Source of the DNA: Bordetella parapertussis
GTDB lineage: Bacteria; Pseudomonadota; Gammaproteobacteria; Burkholderiales; Burkholderiaceae_C
Direction: 5' to 3'
DNA length: 47,206 nt
Assembly (NCBI GenBank): GCA_945878065.1
Contig: CAMDXA010000015.1
Location: 1-47,206, forward strand
The translations under genes and the position numbers were made by a program. Below are positions 36,369 through 45,211 of the stretch, one piece after another (the first letter of the stretch is position 1; each line of letters opens with the position of its first letter). The notes under the pieces are model-generated. The model worked only from the letters and a program-made list of their open reading frames with translations. It had not been told where the DNA came from and ran no database searches.

Positions 36369-37622
36369 TTATTTGTTGCCGAAAATTTCCATCGGGCAAA
36401 TGGTGGTCACGGCATAGTTAGGTACATCCACCACGTTGCTGATGCGCAGGTCGCAGGCGACGCTGGCAATCACCAGGGCTTGTTCTTTGCTCAGGCCTTT
36501 GGTGGCCATCAACCAGTCAAGCATGGCGATCATGGAGTTGCGTGCTGCCAAAGTCAAATCATTCGACAGGTTGGTCAAAGGCTTGATTTTTTCGCTGTCC
36601 AGGTAGGCCCACTGTGGTGGCACTTCGCCCGCTTTTTTCAGCGGATAACCGACCACGGCGTGGAAGCTGTCTGGCTCCAATTTCTTGATTTGTGAGCCGC
36701 CTTCAAACATAGGCTGCTTCACGAGTGAAGCCATGCCTTTGCGGATTTCGGTGCTGACGGTGACCACTGCACCCATTTCGATGGCGGTACCTGCCACTTC
36801 ACCATCGCCTTGTGCATAGTGCACGTCACCGATGAAGAAGCCGCATCCGTCGATAAAGCAAGGCAGCAACAGTGTGGTGCCTTCGACCATTTGTTTGACG
36901 TCCATGTTGCCGCCGTTTTCACGGGGGGGAACGGTACGCAAGCATTGGTCTTTGTGGCTTCCATTGGGGCCGCAAATCTCTGCAGGACGTGCACTGATGG
37001 GTTGGGGGGGCAGTGCCACACCACCCGCTGCACCCAATTGGGTTTCGCGTGCCAGCCATGCTTCAATTTCTGGCTCGCCGGGCATTACGCCGACCGAGCC
37101 CATGAAACCGTTCATGGGAATGCGAACGCCAGGCAACTGGGCCGACACAGCTTCATAGCGGTTCAACTTCCAGTTGGCCACATAAGGATCTGGAAACATG
37201 TCTGGCAAAAAGCCAAAGCCGGGAATCAGCGTGGTGTAGCCGTATTCGTTGGGGTTGATATCAATCAATTTGATGGCCAGAACATCGCCGCGCTTTGCGC
37301 CTTCGATGTAGATTGGACCTGTCATGGGGTGGATCAGGTTGGTATCAATAGCGGTGACATCTTTGGGCACGGAATTGATGTTGAGTTTGGCGTCCAAGGC
37401 GTCACGGGTGTGCACCACAATCAGGTCGCCGGGTTTGGCACGTGCCACAGGTTTGATGGCAGGGTGGTAGCGGTTGAAGCAATTGGGATCATTTTCGCAA
37501 TGCTCACCCATCTTCTTGACTTCCACAATGGTCTGGGTTTTGACATCTGTGGTGTCTGCCAGTGTGTAGGTGGCAGCAGCACCCAGCAGCAAAGCTGCAA
37601 TGGCTGGTTTGATTTGGAACAT
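36369..37622 (-). CDS. exported acetamidase/formamidase family protein
   Basis: A 417-residue member of the FmdA_AmdA family, which hydrolyses formamide or acetamide to the acid and ammonia. Family features: KPGDLIVVHTRDALD near the start of the mature chain, MTGPIYIEGAKRGDVLAIKLIDI, GDVHYAQGDGEVAGTAIE with likely metal/active-site residues, and MNGFMGSVGVMPG. Unlike typical cytosolic formamidases it has a signal peptide (IKPAIAALLLGAAATYTLAD) and extra cysteines (HCENDPNC, FIDGCGFF), so it probably works in the periplasm. The 178 bases upstream are AT-rich and should hold its promoter; its own terminator follows, so it is monocistronic. Confidence 0.88.
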   Translation of the reverse strand: MFQIKPAIAALLLGAAATYTLADTTDVKTQTIVEVKKMGEHCENDPNCFNRYHPAIKPVARAKPGDLIVVHTRDALDAKLNINSVPKDVTAIDTNLIHPMTGPIYIEGAKRGDVLAIKLIDINPNEYGYTTLIPGFGFLPDMFPDPYVANWKLNRYEAVSAQLPGVRIPMNGFMGSVGVMPGEPEIEAWLARETQLGAAGGVALPPQPISARPAEICGPNGSHKDQCLRTVPPRENGGNMDVKQMVEGTTLLLPCFIDGCGFFIGDVHYAQGDGEVAGTAIEMGAVVTVSTEIRKGMASLVKQPMFEGGSQIKKLEPDSFHAVVGYPLKKAGEVPPQWAYLDSEKIKPLTNLSNDLTLAARNSMIAMLDWLMATKGLSKEQALVIASVACDLRISNVVDVPNYAVTTICPMEIFGNK

Positions 37623-37800
37623 AAATATCCTTTGTTGTATGAGAGGACGGGCTTTCTACCCAACTTACAAATGTCTTCGATAAGCCTGTAATTTAAAAGC
37701 TTATTAAAAAAAACCCATTTAAAACCAAGGGAAAGCGTTATTTAATCTTAAAGAATTAATTCAAAAGAAAAGTGCATCATAAATAATGTGCTCAAATAAC

Positions 37801-38652
37801 TTAAGCTTTTGCGCAAGGCAGTCCCGGGCTGTTGCACCACTCGCTCCAACTGCCTGCATACAAGGCCGTGCTGCCCAAGCCCGCGACTTGCATGGCCAGC
37901 AGGTTGGGAATGGCGCTGATGCCACTGCCGCAATGGTGAACCACTGACGAAGGTGCGTGCCCCGCCAGCAAGCTGTCAAATTCGGCGCGTAATTGCGCCG
38001 CAGGTTTCATCAAGCCATCCGGCCCCAGATTGCTGGTGAACGGGCGGTTCAACGCGCCGGGGATATGACCGGCCACCGGGTCAAAAGGTTCGGTTTCACC
38101 GCGAAAACGTGCAGGTGAGCGGGCATCCACAATGGTTTGCGAAGGTTTGCCCAAAGCTGCAAACACATCGGCGGTGTGCAGCAATGTCACGAGCGGTGGT
38201 CGCAAGGTAAATGCGCAGGCCTGGGATTTCGCGGCTGCACCACTGGCAACTTCTCCGCCAATGGCCACCCAGGCTTGCAGGCCACCATCGAGCACCGCCA
38301 CCGCGTCGTGGCCGCACCACTTCAGCATCCACCACAAGCGGCCACAAAAATTCATGCCCTGCCGGTCGTACACCACCACTTGGGTCTGGTTGCTAACGCC
38401 CATACGGCCCAGCCATGCGGCAAAGTGTTCGCGCGAGGGCAAGGGGTGACGCCCGCTGTTGACCGCCACGGCGGAATCGTGGCTGGACAAATCGGTGTTG
38501 ATGTCGGCGATGCTTGCGCCCGCGATATGTTGCGTTTCAAATTGTTCGCGCCCGGCATGCGATTGGCTGAGGTCGGCGCTGCAATCGAAGACGCGCAGTT
38601 CACCTTGAAAATTTTTTACATCTGCAGCAGATATCAACGTGGTGTAGGTCAT
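37801..38652 (-). CDS. sulfurtransferase with two rhodanese domains
   Basis: Transfers sulfane sulfur from thiosulfate or 3-mercaptopyruvate to an acceptor. The 283-residue protein has two rhodanese domains: an inactive N-terminal one (about 1-135; VVVYDRQGMNFCGRLWWMLK) and a catalytic one ending in the active-site loop HHCGSGISAIPNLL, with cysteine in CGSGISA. CGSG-type loops are typical of SseA/MST-like enzymes (mercaptopyruvate), so that substrate is favoured. Start is the ATG at 38650-38652; a TTG one codon upstream is unlikely. It is the last gene before the composition change near 38.69 kb. Confidence 0.9.
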   Translation of the reverse strand: MTYTTLISAADVKNFQGELRVFDCSADLSQSHAGREQFETQHIAGASIADINTDLSSHDSAVAVNSGRHPLPSREHFAAWLGRMGVSNQTQVVVYDRQGMNFCGRLWWMLKWCGHDAVAVLDGGLQAWVAIGGEVASGAAAKSQACAFTLRPPLVTLLHTADVFAALGKPSQTIVDARSPARFRGETEPFDPVAGHIPGALNRPFTSNLGPDGLMKPAAQLRAEFDSLLAGHAPSSVVHHCGSGISAIPNLLAMQVAGLGSTALYAGSWSEWCNSPGLPCAKA

Positions 38653-38691
38653 CAATGTTCCTCGGCGGGTGAATCAGCCACAGTGCTTGCA

Positions 38692-39807
38692 TTAACGCGA
38701 GGTCGACATGCGTTTGAGGTACCACTCGTGAAAGTGCTGCATGCCGTCTTCCATCGGACTTTGGTAAGGGCCGAATTCGTTGTCGCCGCGCTGCATCAGG
38801 GCGAGGCGACCGGCGTCCATGCGCAGGGCGATTTCATCGTCCTCGACGCAGGTCTCCATGTAGGCGGCTTGCTGCGCCTCGATGAATTCGCGCTCGAAGG
38901 CGCAGATTTCTTCAGGGTAGAAAAACTCCACCACGTTCAAGGTTTTGTCCGGCCCCTGCGGGTGCAGCGTGCTGACCACCAGCGCATGCGGGTACCACTC
39001 GATCATCACGTTCGGGTAGTAAGTCAGCCAGATGGCGCCGTACTTGGGAGCCGCCCCCTTGCGGTATTGCAGCACCACGTCATGCCACTTTTTATAGACG
39101 TCGGTGCCGGGCTTGCCCAGCTTGTCGGACACGCCGACCGTCTGCACCGAGTAATTTTTGCTCAGTTCCCAGCGCAAATCGTCGGTGGTCACAAAGCCGC
39201 CCAAGCCCGGGTGGTAGGGGCCTACGTGGTAGTCCTCCAGGTAGACCTCGATGAAGGTTTTCCAGTTGTAGTTGCATTCGTGCAAATGCACTTTATCGAG
39301 CTGGTAGCCGCTAAAGTCCAGGTCTTGCATCGAGCCCAGATGGGCCATCTCGGCGGCCATGTGGTGCCCGTTGTCTTCAAACACCAGACCGTTCCAGGTG
39401 CTGGTTTTGTAGCGGTTCAGGTTCAAACAAGGGTCAATCTCGAAGTGCGGCGCACCAATCAGCTCGCCGGCGATGTTGTAGGTCCAGCGGTGCAGCGGGC
39501 AGACGATGTTGCTGTCCGGCCGGTCGCCCAGCGAACCGCGGCCTTGCAGCAGGGTGGCTTGCCGGTGCCGGCAGACATTGGAGATCAGCTCGATACCCGA
39601 AGCGTTGCGCACCAGCGCCCGGCCCTGGCCTTCGTGGGGCAGCGTGTAGTAGTCGCCCAGCTTGGGGACTGCCAGCTCGTGCCCCAGGTAGCGCGGGCCT
39701 TTGGCAAACAGCTTTTGTTGCTCTCGGGCGTACAGACCGGGGTCAAAATAGCTGGAGATGGGCAGCTGGCTGGTCGCCTGCAAGAGTCGAAGGCTTAAAT
39801 CAGACAT
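38692..39807 (-). CDS. Rieske-type aromatic ring-hydroxylating oxygenase alpha subunit
   Basis: A 371-residue Rieske non-heme iron oxygenase. The Rieske [2Fe-2S] ligands are Cys79 and His81 ([11 protein letters not shown]) and Cys103 and His106 (CPLHRWTY). The mononuclear iron histidines are in [11 protein letters not shown] (His194, His199). No beta subunit, reductase or ferredoxin gene is adjacent, so electrons must come from elsewhere and the substrate is unknown. In relatives a gene of this type often sits next to xseB-ispA-dxs, divergent as here. Leucine codons are mostly CTG and composition is richer in G+C than in genes to the left. Confidence 0.92.
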   Translation of the reverse strand: MSDLSLRLLQATSQLPISSYFDPGLYAREQQKLFAKGPRYLGHELAVPKLGDYYTLPHEGQGRALVRNASGIELISNVCRHRQATLLQGRGSLGDRPDSNIVCPLHRWTYNIAGELIGAPHFEIDPCLNLNRYKTSTWNGLVFEDNGHHMAAEMAHLGSMQDLDFSGYQLDKVHLHECNYNWKTFIEVYLEDYHVGPYHPGLGGFVTTDDLRWELSKNYSVQTVGVSDKLGKPGTDVYKKWHDVVLQYRKGAAPKYGAIWLTYYPNVMIEWYPHALVVSTLHPQGPDKTLNVVEFFYPEEICAFEREFIEAQQAAYMETCVEDDEIALRMDAGRLALMQRGDNEFGPYQSPMEDGMQHFHEWYLKRMSTSR

Positions 39808-39980
39808 GCGCTTGTGAAACTGTTGGTCGGGCTGTGGGTGATCGGCAGCCCCTTAAAACTGGTTTTTTCATTGTACCTACCGTGTACCTACCGGCCTTGC
39901 CGCCCGGGGGTTCTGACAGCGCTGAAAGCCGGCGCGCACAGCAAGCCTCTAAAATCATTCGGATACTGACACAACAAGCC

Positions 39981-40220
39981 ATGAGAAAAACAAACGCTGC
40001 CCCCCTCTCGACCGAGCCCGCCCATTACGAGGCGGCCTTGCAAGAGCTGGAAAAACTGGTCCTGGAACTCGAAGGCGGTCAAATGCCGCTGGACCAGTTG
40101 CTGGCCGGTTACCAGCGCGGCGCCCAGTTGCTGGCCTACTGCCGCGACAAGCTGGCAGCCGTGGAGCAGCAAATCAAGGTGCTCGATGGCGGCGAGCTCA
40201 AACCCTGGGCACAGGAATAA
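39981..40220 (+). CDS. xseB: exodeoxyribonuclease VII small subunit
   Basis: Small subunit of exonuclease VII, which degrades single-stranded DNA from both ends with XseA. The 79-residue protein has the family core [18 protein letters not shown], then [20 protein letters not shown] and ending LKPWAQE. Start is the ATG at 39981. It leads the xseB-ispA-dxs-folE2 group; xseA is not in the window. The ispA coding region begins at or just after its stop. Confidence 0.94.
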   Translation: MRKTNAAPLSTEPAHYEAALQELEKLVLELEGGQMPLDQLLAGYQRGAQLLAYCRDKLAAVEQQIKVLDGGELKPWAQE

Positions 40221-40248
40221 AGCTTTGAATTCATTGAACTCCCCCAAG

Positions 40249-41160
40249 ATGCTCAGCGGCGCTTCTTTTGACTTGCCCGGCTGGAGCGCGCTTCAGCTTG
40301 ATCGGGTTGAAGCAGCCCTGCAAAACTGGGTGGCCTGCCCGCAAACCTGCCCGGCCCCGGCCGGCTTGGGTGACGCCATGCGCTACGCCGTGCTGGACGG
40401 GGGCAAACGCCTGCGGCCCTTGCTAGTGCTGGCCGCCTGCGAGGCCGTGGACGGTAACCCCCAGGCCGCTTTGCGGGCAGCTTGCGCGGTCGAGTTGATC
40501 CACGCTTACTCGCTGGTGCATGACGACATGCCTTGCATGGACAACGATGTGCTGCGCCGCGGCAAGCCCACCGTGCATGTGCGCTTCGGTCAGGCACAGG
40601 CTCTGTTGGCCGGCGATGCGCTGCAAGCGCTGGCCTTTGAGCTGCTGACCCCCGACGACAGCACCATGCCCGCCGGCATGCAGGCGCAGCTGTGCCGCAT
40701 GTTGGCGCAAGCCGCCGGTTTTCAGGGCATGGCGGGCGGGCAGGCGATTGACCTGGCCAGTGTCGGCCAGCCCATCAGTTCTGCGCAGCTGCATGAAATG
40801 CACAAGCTCAAGACCGGTGCGCTGTTGCAAGCCAGCGTCATGATGGGCGTAGCCTGCGGCAGGCCTACCGTGTCAGCGCAACGTGCCCTGAGCGACTACG
40901 GCGCCACCCTGGGGTTGGCCTTTCAGGTGGTCGATGATGTGCTGGACGTGGTGGCCGACTCCGGCACGCTGGGCAAGACGGCCGGCAAAGATGCCGCCCA
41001 GGACAAGCCGACCTTTGTGTCCCTGATGGGCTTGCAGGCTTCTAAAAAATACGCGCAGGAATTACTTTCGCAAGCCCACTCCAGCCTGCGGGCCGCGGAC
41101 TTGGAGAACACGACAGCCTTGCGGGCGCTGGCCGATATGCTTGTCAATCGCGGCTTCTGA
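40249..41160 (+). CDS. ispA: farnesyl diphosphate synthase
   Basis: Head-to-tail prenyl transferase making farnesyl (or geranyl) diphosphate. The 303-residue protein has both aspartate-rich motifs, DDMPCMD (92-98) and DDVLD (about 232-236), with GGKRLRPLL before the first and the usual short-chain spacing. The start is uncertain: ATG at 40249 has no ribosome site, while TTG at 40225, eight codons upstream, lies 7 bases after AGGA. dxs follows after 11 bases, so precursor synthesis and condensation are cotranscribed. Confidence 0.94.
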   Translation: MLSGASFDLPGWSALQLDRVEAALQNWVACPQTCPAPAGLGDAMRYAVLDGGKRLRPLLVLAACEAVDGNPQAALRAACAVELIHAYSLVHDDMPCMDNDVLRRGKPTVHVRFGQAQALLAGDALQALAFELLTPDDSTMPAGMQAQLCRMLAQAAGFQGMAGGQAIDLASVGQPISSAQLHEMHKLKTGALLQASVMMGVACGRPTVSAQRALSDYGATLGLAFQVVDDVLDVVADSGTLGKTAGKDAAQDKPTFVSLMGLQASKKYAQELLSQAHSSLRAADLENTTALRALADMLVNRGF

Positions 41161-41171
41161 GGAACACCCGG

Positions 41172-43064
41172 ATGTACCCATTGCTAGAAACCATCAACAG
41201 CCCGGCCGACTTGCGCCTGGTGCCGCGCAACCAGCTCCAACGCGTGGCTGACGAACTGCGCGCTTACCTGCTGGAGAGCGTCTCGCGCACCGGCGGACAT
41301 CTGAGCTCCAACCTGGGCACGGTGGAGCTCACAGTGGCCTTGCATTATGTTTTCAACACCCCCGAAGACCGCTTGGTCTGGGACGTGGGCCACCAGACCT
41401 ACCCGCACAAAATCCTCACCGGCCGGCGTGACCGCATGCATTCTTTGCGTCAATTGGACGGTCTGTCAGGCTTTCCGCGGCGCAGCGAAAGCCAGTACGA
41501 CACTTTTGGCACAGCGCATTCGTCCACCTCCATTTCCGCTGCTTTGGGCATGGCCATGGCCGCCAAGCAAAAGGGCGAGGACCGCCACGCCGTGGCCATC
41601 ATCGGCGACGGTGCCATGAGCGCCGGCATGGCTTTCGAGGCGCTGAACAACGCCGGCGTTTGCGACTGCAATCTGCTGGTTATTCTGAACGACAACGACA
41701 TGAGCATCAGCCCGCCGGTGGGTGCGCTGAACCGCTACCTGGCGCAGCTCATGAGCGGTCAGTTTTATGCTGCTGCTAAAAACGTCGGCAAGCAGGTGCT
41801 CAAAGGAGCGCCTCCGCTGTTTGAGCTGGCCAAGCGCCTGGAGGCGCATGCCAAGGGCATGGTGGTGCCGGCCACCTTGTTTGAAAACTTCGGCTTCAAC
41901 TACATCGGCCCCATTGACGGCCACGACCTGGAGTCGCTGGTCCCCACGCTCGAAAACATCCGCCAGCTCAAGGGCCCGCAGTTCCTGCACGTGGTGACCA
42001 AAAAAGGCCAAGGCTACATGCTCGCCGAGGCCGACCCGGTGGCTTACCATGGCCCCGGCAAGTTCGATCCGGCCTTGGGGCTGCAAAAATCCGCCACGCC
42101 GGCCAAGCAGACCTTCACGCAGGTCTTTGGCCGCTGGCTGTGCGACATGGCCGAGCAGGACCCGCGGCTGGTGGGCATCACGCCGGCCATGCGCGAAGGC
42201 TCGGGCATGGTGGAGTTTCACCAGCGCTTTCCCGATCGTTACTATGACGTTGGGATTGCCGAGCAACACGCCGTGACCTTTGCTGCCGGCATGGCCTGCG
42301 AAGGCCTCAAGCCGGTGGTGGCGATTTACTCGACCTTTTTACAGCGTGGCTACGACCAGCTGATTCACGACGTCGCTCTGCAAAACCTGCCCGTGGTGTT
42401 TGCGCTGGACCGCGCGGGCCTGGTGGGCGCTGACGGCGCCACGCACGCCGGTGCTTATGACATTGCTTTTTTGCGTTGCATACCGAATATGAGCATCGCT
42501 TGCCCGGCTGATGAGAACGAGTGCCGCAAGTTACTGACAACGGCATTTGAGCAAAACCACCCGGTGGCTGTGCGCTACCCGCGCGGCGCCGGTGCCGGCG
42601 TGGCCACCGAGCCCGGGCTGCAAGCGCTGCCTTTTGCCCGGGCTGAAGTGCGCCGCCAGGGTTCCGGCCTGGCCATTCTGGCCTTTGGTACTTTGCTTTA
42701 CCCGGCCTTGGCAGCCGCTGAAAAACTCGGCGCTACGGTGGTCAATATGCGCTGGGCCAAACCGCTGGACACGGCCTTGCTGCTGGAAGTGGCGGCTACA
42801 CACCAAGCCCTGGTCACGGTAGAAGACGCCTGCCTGATGGGCGGCGCCGGCAGTGCCGTGAGCGAAGCCTTGCTGCAAGCCGGGATCCACAAGCCCTTGT
42901 TGCAGCTGGGCTTGAAAGATGAATTCACCGAGCACGGTGACGTGGCTGCGCTGATGGCGCTGCAAGGGCTGGATGCCGCCGGCATAGAAGCCACGGTGAT
43001 GGCCCGCTTTTCGGCTTACCTGCCTGAGCGGGCCGCCAAAGTGGTTCTGAAGTCGGTCGCATGA
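41172..43064 (+). CDS. dxs: 1-deoxy-D-xylulose-5-phosphate synthase
   Basis: Thiamine-diphosphate enzyme joining pyruvate and glyceraldehyde-3-phosphate, the first step of the MEP isoprenoid route, also feeding thiamine and pyridoxal. The 630 residues show [16 protein letters not shown] (72-86), the ThDP/Mg motif GDGAMSAGM (145-153) with NDN at 173-175, [19 protein letters not shown] and [12 protein letters not shown] in the pyrimidine domain. Start ATG is 11 bases after ispA; the stop overlaps the folE2 start as ATGA. Confidence 0.97.
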   Translation: MYPLLETINSPADLRLVPRNQLQRVADELRAYLLESVSRTGGHLSSNLGTVELTVALHYVFNTPEDRLVWDVGHQTYPHKILTGRRDRMHSLRQLDGLSGFPRRSESQYDTFGTAHSSTSISAALGMAMAAKQKGEDRHAVAIIGDGAMSAGMAFEALNNAGVCDCNLLVILNDNDMSISPPVGALNRYLAQLMSGQFYAAAKNVGKQVLKGAPPLFELAKRLEAHAKGMVVPATLFENFGFNYIGPIDGHDLESLVPTLENIRQLKGPQFLHVVTKKGQGYMLAEADPVAYHGPGKFDPALGLQKSATPAKQTFTQVFGRWLCDMAEQDPRLVGITPAMREGSGMVEFHQRFPDRYYDVGIAEQHAVTFAAGMACEGLKPVVAIYSTFLQRGYDQLIHDVALQNLPVVFALDRAGLVGADGATHAGAYDIAFLRCIPNMSIACPADENECRKLLTTAFEQNHPVAVRYPRGAGAGVATEPGLQALPFARAEVRRQGSGLAILAFGTLLYPALAAAEKLGATVVNMRWAKPLDTALLLEVAATHQALVTVEDACLMGGAGSAVSEALLQAGIHKPLLQLGLKDEFTEHGDVAALMALQGLDAAGIEATVMARFSAYLPERAAKVVLKSVA

Positions 43065-43897
43065 AGCTTGACCTCAACAACGGCCCGCAGCTGGCACACG
43101 ACTTGACGACCATGCCCGATGTGCAGGCCAGGGCGGATGTGCGTGACATCCCTATACAGCGCGTGGGTATCAAGTCGCTGCGTTACCCGCTGAGCTTGAT
43201 GGTTGCCGGCAAGCTGCAAGCCACTGTGGGCCACTGGACGCTGGACGTGGCACTCAGCGCCCAGAAAAAGGGCGCCCATATGTCGCGCCTGATCGCCTGG
43301 CTCGAATCCCTGGAAGTCAGGGGCGTTCCCCTCACCGCCCCCTTGTTAAGTACCGAAATCAAAGCCATGTTGGCGCTTTTAGAGGCTGAGGACGGCCGTA
43401 TCGAGGTGAGCTTTCCGTTTTTTGTGCGCAAAGCCGCGCCGGTGTCGGGCTTGCAAAGCCTGATGGAGTACGACGGCCAATGGATCGCCGAGCACCGTGA
43501 CGGCCAGACCCGCCTGAGTTTGCAAGCTGTGGTGCCTGTCAAGTCGCTGTGCCCCTGCTCCAAAGAGGTCTCAGACAATGGCGCGCACAACCAACGCTCA
43601 TTCATCAGCATGCGTGTTGAACTGCGAGACCCGGCTTTGCCCATGGACTTGAGCGAGCTGGTGCGCGTGGCCGAGCACAATGCCTCCAGCGAGCTTTGGG
43701 GCCTGCTCAAACGGGCAGACGAAAAATGGGTGACAGAGCATGCGTATGCCAACCCCAAATTTGTGGAAGACCTCATTCGCGACGTGGCCGTGGCACTCGA
43801 ATCCGATCCCCGCATCGGCAGCTACCGGGTCGAGGTGGTTAACCACGAATCGATTCATGCGCATGACGCCTACGCCCTGATGGAGCGTCAGCGCTAA
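43061..43897 (+). CDS. folE2: GTP cyclohydrolase I, type IB
   Basis: Opens GTP to 7,8-dihydroneopterin triphosphate for folate and related pterins. The 278-residue protein is the FolE2/COG1469 type, which can use metals other than zinc: [13 protein letters not shown] (Cys164, Cys166), KKGAHMSRL with His73, and [10 protein letters not shown]. No FolE1-type features. Translationally coupled to dxs through ATGA, the link with isoprenoid synthesis being organisational and not metabolic. A weak hairpin with T-run follows at about 43911-43936. Confidence 0.95.
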   Translation: MKLDLNNGPQLAHDLTTMPDVQARADVRDIPIQRVGIKSLRYPLSLMVAGKLQATVGHWTLDVALSAQKKGAHMSRLIAWLESLEVRGVPLTAPLLSTEIKAMLALLEAEDGRIEVSFPFFVRKAAPVSGLQSLMEYDGQWIAEHRDGQTRLSLQAVVPVKSLCPCSKEVSDNGAHNQRSFISMRVELRDPALPMDLSELVRVAEHNASSELWGLLKRADEKWVTEHAYANPKFVEDLIRDVAVALESDPRIGSYRVEVVNHESIHAHDAYALMERQR

Positions 43898-43910
43898 GCT
43901 ACAAAAACCA

Positions 43911-43936
43911 AGCCGGTCAATTTACCCGGTCTTTTT
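43911..43936 (+). terminator. probable terminator of the xseB-folE2 group
   Basis: A short imperfect hairpin (AAGCCGG pairing with CCGG-T-CTT, one bulged base, 9-base loop) runs into TTTTTT. Stem is weak, so efficiency is uncertain. It overlaps the first copy of the direct repeat at 43926. Confidence 0.4.
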
Positions 43937-43971
43937 TCAGGGGTAAACACCGGTTTTTTCACGGGTAAGCA
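43926..43971 (+). repeat. degenerate tandem repeat upstream of the TRAP binding-protein gene
   Basis: Two units of 24 and 22 bases, each built as CCGGT, a T-run, CA, GGGTAA and CA (43926-43949 and 43950-43971), differ at a few positions and a small deletion. They lie just before the promoter region (TAGAAT at 43997-44002) of the next gene. They could be a duplicated terminator or a tandem protein-binding site. Confidence 0.55.
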
Positions 43972-44032
43972 CCAATACCTTTGCCTGCCTATCTCTTAGA
44001 ATACAGCGTTTCAAACAATTAAGGAGTTTCTT

Positions 44033-45121
44033 ATGGACCGTCGTCTCGTCATCAAAAATGCAGGTATCGCGGGTGTTCTCGCAGCCGGCATTGCCCCTGC
44101 GGTGCAGGCTCAGGCCCCGGCTGCCAACATCCGCTGGCGCCTGGCTTCCAGCTTTCCTAAAGCGCTGGACACCATTTACGGCGCAGCTGAAACATTTGCC
44201 AAAAAAGTCGGCGAAATGTCCGGTGGTAAGTTTGTCATCTCTGTGCATGCCGGCGGCGAACTGATGCCAGCTTTCGGTGTGGTGGACGGCGTGCAGAACG
44301 GCACCGTTGAAATGGCCCACACAGCGCCTTACTACTTCTTCGGCAAAGACGAGACTTTTGCCCTCGGTTGTGCCATCCCCTTCGGCCTGAACAGCCGCCA
44401 GATGACAGCTTGGATGTACCACGGCAACGGCGGCAAGCTGATGCGTGAGTTCTACGCCAAGTACAACATGGTCAATTTCCCCATGGGCAATACGGGCGCT
44501 CAGATGGGCGGCTGGTATCGCAAGCAAATCAAGTCGGCGAAAGACATCAAGGGACTGAAATTCCGCGTCGGCGGCTTTGCCGGCAAGGTGATCGAGCGCA
44601 TGGGCGGCGTGCCGCAAAACATCCCGGGCGGCGAGATCTACACCGCGCTGGAAAAAGGCACCATCGATGCGGCCGAATGGGTCGGACCTTATGACGATCT
44701 GAAGCTGGGCTTCAACAAGGTTGCCCCGTTCTACTACTATCCTGGCTGGTGGGAGGGTGGTCCTCAGCTCGATCTGTACATCAACAACAAGGCTTTTGAG
44801 GGCCTGTCGGCAGACAACAAGGCCATCGTTGAAGCCGCTGCTGCCTTTGCACACGTCGATATGCAAGCCAAGTACGACGCTCGCAACCCCGCTGCCCTGA
44901 AGACGCTGGTGGGTCAAAAAGCCAAAGTACTGCCTTTCCCCAAGGACGTCATGGACCTGGCTTACAAAGAGTCCATGAAGCTTTACGCTGAAATCAGCGC
45001 TAAGAACCCTAACTGGAAAAAGGTTTACGACGACTACTCTGATTTCCGTAAAGAGCAAAACCTCTGGTTCCGTTTCACGGAGGCCCGTTTCGACACCTAC
45101 ATGCAGGCCCAAAAGCTGTAA
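44033..45121 (+). CDS. TRAP transporter solute-binding protein (TakP-like)
   Basis: Periplasmic binding protein of a TRAP transporter, 362 residues. The N-terminus MDRRLVIKNAGIAGVLAAG with a later VQAQA is a twin-arginine-type signal. The mature part follows the DctP fold and closely resembles the TakP group, which binds 2-oxo acids such as pyruvate: NTGAQMGGWYRKQI, GLKFRVGGFAGKV with the ligand-binding arginine, IPGGEIYTALEKG and AAEWVGPYDDLKLGF. AAGGAG lies 6-11 bases before the ATG. The transporter membrane subunits are encoded convergently just to the right, an arrangement that fits one system split over both strands. Confidence 0.92.
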   Translation: MDRRLVIKNAGIAGVLAAGIAPAVQAQAPAANIRWRLASSFPKALDTIYGAAETFAKKVGEMSGGKFVISVHAGGELMPAFGVVDGVQNGTVEMAHTAPYYFFGKDETFALGCAIPFGLNSRQMTAWMYHGNGGKLMREFYAKYNMVNFPMGNTGAQMGGWYRKQIKSAKDIKGLKFRVGGFAGKVIERMGGVPQNIPGGEIYTALEKGTIDAAEWVGPYDDLKLGFNKVAPFYYYPGWWEGGPQLDLYINNKAFEGLSADNKAIVEAAAAFAHVDMQAKYDARNPAALKTLVGQKAKVLPFPKDVMDLAYKESMKLYAEISAKNPNWKKVYDDYSDFRKEQNLWFRFTEARFDTYMQAQKL

Positions 45122-45146
45122 GCAGCCGAGTCTCTGCTAGCCAAGT

Positions 45147-45175
45147 AAAAAGCCCCGCAATGCGGGGCTTTTTTT
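45147..45175. terminator. bidirectional intrinsic terminator
   Basis: GCCCCGC (45152-45158) and GCGGGGC (45162-45168) form a strong stem with a 3-base loop, extended by A-T pairs. On the plus strand it is followed by seven T residues, closing the binding-protein gene. On the minus strand five T residues follow, 37 bases after the permease stop, so it can serve both convergent units. Confidence 0.9.
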
Positions 45176-45211
45176 ATGCCCCCTGAGAAGAGGACATAAC
45201 TTTCAAAGCCC

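Noticed and set aside
38137..39798. Open frame of 553 codons on the plus strand
   Set aside because: Antisense to the sulfurtransferase and Rieske oxygenase genes, both well supported. Its long span comes from G+C-rich third positions on the opposite strand.
43937..45112. Open frame of 391 codons antisense to the TRAP binding-protein gene
   Set aside because: The plus-strand gene has signal, fold motifs and ribosome site; the reverse frame has none.
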